A DNA stretch of 64,000 bases, from positions 778,703 to 842,702 of the forward strand of contig NMRA01000037.1 of the NCBI GenBank assembly GCA_002633005.1, in the 5' to 3' direction. The notes beneath the pieces are model-generated. The model worked only from the letters and a program-made list of their open reading frames with translations. It made no database searches and had not been told where the DNA came from. How positions within the stretch are numbered: position 1 is the first letter of the stretch; each line of letters begins with the position of its first letter. This DNA comes from Phoronis australis (Eukaryota > Phoronida > Phoronidae). Positions 63,701-64,000 of this stretch are shown piece by piece. Both the position numbers and the translations under genes were made by a program.

Positions 63701-64000
63701 AATTTTCCATCTTCCTCAACATTTAATTTGCACAAGGATGTGCGTCTCATGCTAGAAAGTTGGCTGTGAAATAGTTAAACTGATATGATAGAGTTTTGCA
63801 TGTTGTACATCAGAGCATTAGTGTCCTGTCGTTGTAAATGTCAGGAAGCGGAATAAAACTCAACAAGACCAGTGGCGTTACCATGTCAACGAATGGCTGA
63901 CCTGTAGCTGAGAATCCCTTCACCCGTCGCGGAGCAGTGCCACCACAATGGTTTTCCAACAGCTCCAACCTGATTGGACGGCTGGAGCGTGATCTCAAGT
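33433..64000 (-). CDS. Large Ig-superfamily transmembrane receptor (10 Ig + 3 FN3), 5' end off window
   Basis: Twenty-seven coding exons, listed individually below, splice in frame at all 26 junctions and give 1580 residues before the stop; the N-terminus lies beyond 64000. Domains in order, numbered within this part: ten Ig domains (about 1-921), three FN3 domains (about 922-1210), a transmembrane helix (about 1225-1247), then a tail of about 333 residues. Every Ig domain keeps its two cysteines; Ig-J has Tyr in place of the core Trp. Domain boundaries are all phase-1 introns, the usual sign of exon shuffling. The tail has SIYAHI (ITIM consensus), HEYAEV and NPMY (NPxY). It should act at the cell surface in adhesion or guidance and signal through tyrosine-binding adaptors; that is inference from architecture. 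It is not Robo (5 Ig + 3 FN3), CDON/BOC, DSCAM, contactin or sidekick by domain count. I do not recognise the gene. Confidence 0.88.
33728..37132 (-). other. Intron between receptor exons 26 and 27
   Basis: 3.4 kb, AT-rich. It contains the foldback element at 33785-34510 and a candidate copy of the dispersed AT-rich repeat near 35470-35720. No further exon is needed to keep frame and none is seen. Confidence 0.75.
33785..34510. mobile_element. Foldback element with long imperfect inverted arms
   Basis: The left arm (about 33785-34127) is the imperfect reverse complement of the right arm (about 34180-34510). Matching blocks include aaccgtgtctcagatttttg against caaaaatctcagacacggtt, gaacaaggtt-type ends, and the gacttgtctttaa / ttagagacaagt pair. 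The loop is about 50 bp. It has no coding capacity, so it is probably a non-autonomous foldback or MITE-type element. Confidence 0.7.
37133..37340 (-). CDS. Ig receptor exon 26: cytoplasmic tail 3 with ITIM-like motif
   Basis: Acceptor tctattctag|ag, donor tccag|gtaatg. Contains HEYAEV (37300-37317) and, 25 residues later, SIYAHI (37225-37242), which fits the ITIM consensus (I/V/L/S)xYxx(L/V/I). A Lys/Arg/Asn-rich stretch follows. Phases 1 and 2. Confidence 0.83.
38866..39089 (-). CDS. Ig receptor exon 25: cytoplasmic tail 2
   Basis: Acceptor tgtctttag|g, donor gtgg|gtatgt. Pro/acidic: STPRQEVPPND, DFELDEITSPEDYLEP, then HIYNNDSVV. Phases 2 and 1. Confidence 0.83.
39371..39552 (+). repeat. 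Dispersed repeat family A, copy 2
   Basis: Counterpart of 20461-20625, in the same orientation: aactctgaagtatgttctta, ctggtggttt, tttgttgg, gtaaaaggccta and cagcttta in the same order, with scattered substitutions and indels. Confidence 0.55.
39978..40181 (-). CDS. Ig receptor exon 24: cytoplasmic tail 1
   Basis: Acceptor tcattgtag|g, donor gaga|gtaagt. Tyr-rich: NFYSNE, GFYDFEG, NDAYEGEL and TAYTLGP. Phases 2 and 2. It joins directly to exon 25; a 14-base candidate micro-exon between them would break the frame. Confidence 0.85.
40439..40458. repeat. Single N and a 15-base C run
   Basis: An unresolved base at 40439 just before ccttcc and an uninterrupted C run at 40444-40458, 20 bases beyond the transmembrane exon donor. 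This looks like homopolymer sequencing trouble, not a structural gap. Confidence 0.8.
40478..40616 (-). CDS. Ig receptor exon 23: transmembrane helix
   Basis: Acceptor tcaaccag|gt, donor ggca|gtaagt. Encodes GIAAGCAGFILLVILIIIIC and then a basic stop-transfer sequence (QQRRLHK), so the tail is cytoplasmic (TM at 40555-40616). Phases 1 and 2. Confidence 0.92.
40625..41090. repeat. Degenerate minisatellite, about 30-bp unit
   Basis: Repeated units of the type gtaatggctgaagtagggt + aaaacag occur at about 40637, 40669, 40699, 40733 and 40761 and continue with growing divergence to about 41090. The array fills much of the intron upstream of the transmembrane exon. Confidence 0.7.
41342..41448 (-). 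CDS. Ig receptor exon 22: end of FN3-3 and membrane-proximal stalk
   Basis: Acceptor tatttgtag|g, donor ggtg|gttagt. Encodes RGGNGSFSTPVSVQTP, the last FN3 strand, then a Pro/Glu-rich stalk ending SDGAIG. Phases 2 and 1. Confidence 0.85.
42308..42462 (-). CDS. Ig receptor exon 21: middle of FN3-3
   Basis: Acceptor tatttacag|ttg, donor aacag|gtgagc. Contains VVGYLVAHAP and GLIQNTAYLVKVASYN. Phases 0 and 2. Confidence 0.88.
42590..42695 (-). mobile_element. tRNA-derived SINE-like sequence
   Basis: On the minus strand there is a B box (GGTTCGAGTCC, 42631-42641) and an A-box-like TGGCCTAGTATG about 35 bases upstream of it. The ends AGCAGTGTG and CACACTGCT (42684-42692 and 42614-42622) pair perfectly. 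The T-arm is one mismatch from ideal, but five extra bases separate it from the 3' stem strand and the anticodon arm is poor. So I favour a tRNA-derived SINE head or tRNA pseudogene over a working tRNA. It lies in an intron of the receptor gene, on its sense strand. Confidence 0.5.
43097..43368 (-). CDS. Ig receptor exon 20: rest of FN3-2 and start of FN3-3
   Basis: Acceptor ccttttgcag|cc, donor tggaat|gtaagt. Contains YDVQLRAGNSQAG (end of FN3-2), then APSGVRVIPRG and ILVQWN (start of FN3-3). The domain boundary lies inside the exon, unlike the others. Phases 1 and 0. Confidence 0.88.
43847..43939 (-). CDS. Ig receptor exon 19: first part of FN3-2
   Basis: Acceptor ctttctag|ct, donor cctg|gtaggt. 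Starts APSVPVNVQT and holds EVTWDAP. Phases 1 and 1. Confidence 0.87.
44255..44536 (-). CDS. Ig receptor exon 18: FN3-1, whole domain in one exon
   Basis: Acceptor ttgttacag|tg, donor ggag|gtatgt. Starts VPAAPTSLSF; VTLAWSNP and the strand E-F pattern LQPFTEYTFRVKAVN are typical FN3. Phases 1 and 1. Confidence 0.92.
44753..45007 (-). CDS. Ig receptor exon 17: Ig-J, whole domain in one exon, core Trp lost
   Basis: Acceptor tctcaatag|gt, donor acag|gtgaga. Cysteines in LIHCLAQG and NYRCMASN. At the core Trp position the sequence reads KIRYYIG, so Trp is replaced by Tyr. Phases 1 and 1. Confidence 0.88.
45010..45165. repeat. AAT/GAT trinucleotide low-complexity tract
   Basis: A long run of aataat / gatgat units directly upstream (minus strand) of the Ig-J exon acceptor. 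Open frames on both strands here, rich in Asn/Asp or Leu/Ser, are artefacts of the repeat. Confidence 0.9.
45559..45709. repeat. 50-bp tandem repeat, three copies
   Basis: The unit atttctgtgacgcaaacatt + tacaatgcgtgctcaacagt + ttcagatagc occurs three times, with period exactly 50 bp, differing at one or two positions. It starts 30 bp inside the intron beyond the Ig-I exon donor. Confidence 0.95.
45740..46009 (-). CDS. Ig receptor exon 16: Ig-I, whole domain in one exon
   Basis: Acceptor ttgtctag|tt, donor gaag|gtaagg. Cysteines in SLSCTTSG and VWTCTAC, Trp in VSWTTPDG; strand F has Trp instead of Tyr before the cysteine. The domain has two extra cysteines (TACNIMGC). Phases 1 and 1. Confidence 0.9.
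46526..46616 (-). CDS. Ig receptor exon 15: second half of Ig-H
   Basis: Acceptor gtgcttgcag|cgg, donor caag|gtatgc. Only 91 bp; contains NDEGWYLCRAVNS. Phases 0 and 1. Confidence 0.87.
46715..46950. repeat. Dispersed AT-rich repeat family B, copy 1
   Basis: Shares gaaggcagactactttgcta and caaataa with the copy at 48060-48260, in the same order and spacing, including flanking AT-rich blocks and an acagagt segment. Both lie in introns of the receptor. Confidence 0.5.
47709..47911 (-). CDS. Ig receptor exon 14: first half of Ig-H
   Basis: Acceptor ttgttccag|at, donor tttcag|gtaaat. Starts DQPVWLIAPAN; LKCSAKA and FYWYM are the core residues. It is longer than the other half-domain exons because of an extended C'-D loop (SDSSGSQGVE). 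Phases 1 and 0. Confidence 0.88.
48060..48260. repeat. Dispersed AT-rich repeat family B, copy 2
   Basis: Counterpart of the 46715-46950 copy: gaaggcaggtcactttgcaa then caaatgac, then ctacagagta. A third, weaker relative may lie at about 35470-35720, sharing the atttaac..aaaattttact end. Confidence 0.5.
48338..48472 (-). CDS. Ig receptor exon 13: second half of Ig-G
   Basis: Acceptor tacttccag|ag, donor tttg|gtaaga. Contains NNTIHITGL and GSYTCVAENSVG. Phases 1 and 1. Confidence 0.9.
49747..49881 (-). CDS. Ig receptor exon 12: first half of Ig-G
   Basis: Acceptor gtgtttcag|tg, donor ctgg|gtaaga. Starts VPPSFQLLPKDQ; QIECMATG and VSWRRNG are the core residues. Phases 1 and 1. Confidence 0.9.
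50559..50845. repeat. 57-bp tandem repeat, five copies, including an exon end and its splice donor
   Basis: gactgtag recurs at 50595, 50652, 50709 (cagtag), 50766 and 50823, exactly 57 bases apart. On the minus strand the first copy is the last coding part of receptor exon 11 (HATVKVTVS) plus its donor gtgagt. The other four copies lie in the intron; three keep an intact gtgagt and one reads gtgaat. Confidence 0.95.
50807..50927 (-). CDS. Ig receptor exon 11: second half of Ig-F
   Basis: Acceptor tctcttacag|ctg, donor tccg|gtgagt. Contains LLSNGSLVLP and GQYTCEARN. Its 3' end and donor form the first unit of a 57-bp tandem array that runs on into the intron. Phases 0 and 1. Confidence 0.9.
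51404..51558 (-). CDS. Ig receptor exon 10: first half of Ig-F
   Basis: Acceptor attgttacag|ta, donor tatcag|gttagt. Starts LPPSFTLEPVSH; VLNCEATG and ILWYK are the core residues. Phases 1 and 0. Confidence 0.88.
51868..52029 (-). CDS. Ig receptor exon 9: second half of Ig-E
   Basis: Acceptor ttcctacag|ct, donor cagt|gtaagt. Contains RSNGTLVISD and GRYTCIATN. Phases 1 and 1. Confidence 0.9.
52600..52722 (-). CDS. Ig receptor exon 8: first half of Ig-E
   Basis: Acceptor tgttccag|tt, donor tcaa|gtatgt. Starts VGPSFIVTPRD; EIHCQADG and MTWK are the core residues. Phases 1 and 1. Confidence 0.88.
53405..53558 (-). CDS. Ig receptor exon 7: second half of Ig-D
   Basis: Acceptor gtgttgcag|gaa, donor caag|gtaagt. 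Contains DAGTYTCRASN, the classic I-set strand E-F signature. Phases 0 and 1. Confidence 0.9.
54222..54343 (-). CDS. Ig receptor exon 6: first half of Ig-D
   Basis: Acceptor cctctcag|gt, donor tggaag|gtagag. Starts GPVSGPQFTTT; VMFQCSA and LISWWK are the core Cys and Trp. Phases 1 and 0. Confidence 0.88.
54583..54748. repeat. Long near-perfect palindrome (about 75-bp arms)
   Basis: The left arm ending ctgcatctcaggcc is the reverse complement of the right arm starting ggcctgagctgcag, with only a few mismatches over about 75 bp. The loop is about 14 bases. It can form a long hairpin in the intron between receptor exons 5 and 6. Probably a foldback element. Confidence 0.9.
55035..55173 (-). CDS. 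Ig receptor exon 5: second half of Ig-C
   Basis: Acceptor gggtttcag|tct, donor actg|gtaagt. Contains SNGSLHI and GYYTCAVNN. Phases 0 and 1. Confidence 0.88.
55603..55748 (-). CDS. Ig receptor exon 4: first half of Ig-C
   Basis: Acceptor accattccag|gt, donor atacag|gtgagt. Starts GKPSFVIAPSPQ and holds RFDCQG and the core Trp in TKWMD. Phases 1 and 0. Confidence 0.9.
56053..56175. repeat. 31-bp duplication of the Ig-B exon end and donor
   Basis: 56145-56175 (end of exon 3 and its donor) is repeated at 56053-56083 with one difference (ccgtca against ccatca). The offset is 92 bp. The copy therefore holds a second potential donor, ggaag|gtatga. Confidence 0.85.
56166..56450 (-). CDS. Ig receptor exon 3: Ig-B, whole domain in one exon
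   Basis: Acceptor ctgtttcag|at, donor gaag|gtatga. Cysteines in VVMQCEIV and EYVCKAV, tryptophan in FTWLLD. Phases 1 and 1. A 31-bp copy of its 3' end lies 92 bp further downstream in the intron. Confidence 0.9.
56816..56985 (-). CDS. Ig receptor exon 2: second half of Ig-A
   Basis: Acceptor cactgcag|a, donor gct t|gtaagt. Begins with the core Trp (WRHNDAY) and contains the G(Q)YQC motif of strand F. Phases 2 and 1. Confidence 0.9.
57138..58965. repeat. Large tandem duplication, copy 1
   Basis: Matches 59314-61165 in the same orientation from aaccactcattgaaatag to aaacttaggtcctaatgtaa. By eye the copies differ every 20-40 bases plus small indels, including about 20 bases extra in copy 2 near 60138. 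It has no coding content. Confidence 0.93.
59314..61165. repeat. Large tandem duplication, copy 2
   Basis: Second copy of 57138-58965. It begins at the very base after the single N at 59313. The spacer (58966-59312) is not duplicated in the window. Confidence 0.93.
61621..62127. mobile_element. MITE-like element with terminal inverted repeats (about 507 bp)
   Basis: The left end ggggcctttcatactaacgt and the right end (reverse complement aggccctttcatattgac) form imperfect TIRs. Sub-terminal gtcgacgc and taactccggtc blocks are also inverted between ends. The motif cagtatgaacg recurs three times inside. No open frame of note, so non-autonomous. The target duplication is unclear (possibly aaag). 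Confidence 0.7.
63902..64000 (-). CDS. Ig receptor exon 1 in window (partial): first half of Ig-A
   Basis: Continues off the right edge. Encodes LEITLQPSNQ, then WWHCSATG with the B-strand cysteine, and ends LSY. It ends in phase 2 at a weaker donor, cag|gtcagc. The next exon supplies the missing base and the core tryptophan exactly 12 residues after the cysteine, which makes the join convincing. Confidence 0.75.

Larger units (their letters stand above)
56986..63901 (-). other. Intron between receptor exons 1 and 2 (6.9 kb)
   Basis: The longest receptor intron in the window. It holds the 1.85-kb tandem duplication and a TIR element, described separately. Short open frames inside occur in both duplicate copies and resemble nothing known. 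I see nothing else from 62130 to 63900. Confidence 0.7.

Noticed and set aside
1-64000. Prokaryote-type systems (operons, CRISPR arrays, phage or plasmid modules)
   Set aside because: The window is intron-rich animal DNA with spliced homeobox and Ig-superfamily genes; no regularly spaced CRISPR-like array and no operon structure are present.

Overview
This is animal nuclear DNA: AT-rich, intron-rich, with two multi-exon genes that point towards each other and many small repeats. I worked out every exon by eye from reading frame, splice sites and phase continuity. The gene content and intron density suggest an invertebrate, perhaps a marine deuterostome or a spiralian. The sequence alone does not let me name the species.

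Left part (about 5.3-23.6 kb, + strand): a complete four-exon aristaless-like homeobox gene of the Alx family. It predicts 339 residues, with an N-terminal octapeptide (eh1-like repression motif), a Q50 paired-class homeodomain split by an intron between positions 46 and 47, an Alx-type segment after the homeodomain, and a C-terminal OAR motif. Intron 2 is 10.7 kb and holds a motif-dense block that may be an enhancer. A poly(A) signal lies at 23.56 kb.

Middle (about 23.6-33.4 kb): no supported gene. It contains a foldback of degenerate short repeats with a small MITE-like insertion, a 35-bp minisatellite, a duplicated segment of about 325 bp joined at a single N, a compact cluster of five CCAAT boxes plus a perfect CRE, and probably the 3' UTR of the right-hand gene.

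Right part (33.4-64.0 kb, - strand): 27 consecutive coding exons of a large single-pass immunoglobulin-superfamily receptor whose 5' end lies off the right edge. In-window order is ten Ig domains, three fibronectin type III domains, one transmembrane helix and a cytoplasmic tail of about 330 residues with an ITIM-like tyrosine motif and an NPxY motif. All 26 splice junctions keep frame, giving at least 1580 residues. I do not recognise a named family with this exact architecture.

The two genes have no obvious shared pathway; they are convergent neighbours. The introns of the Ig gene hold tandem repeats, palindromes, a tRNA-derived SINE-like sequence, a TIR element and a 1.85-kb tandem duplication. 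Two of the three single Ns in the window sit exactly where a second copy of a duplicated segment begins, which looks like an assembly join.
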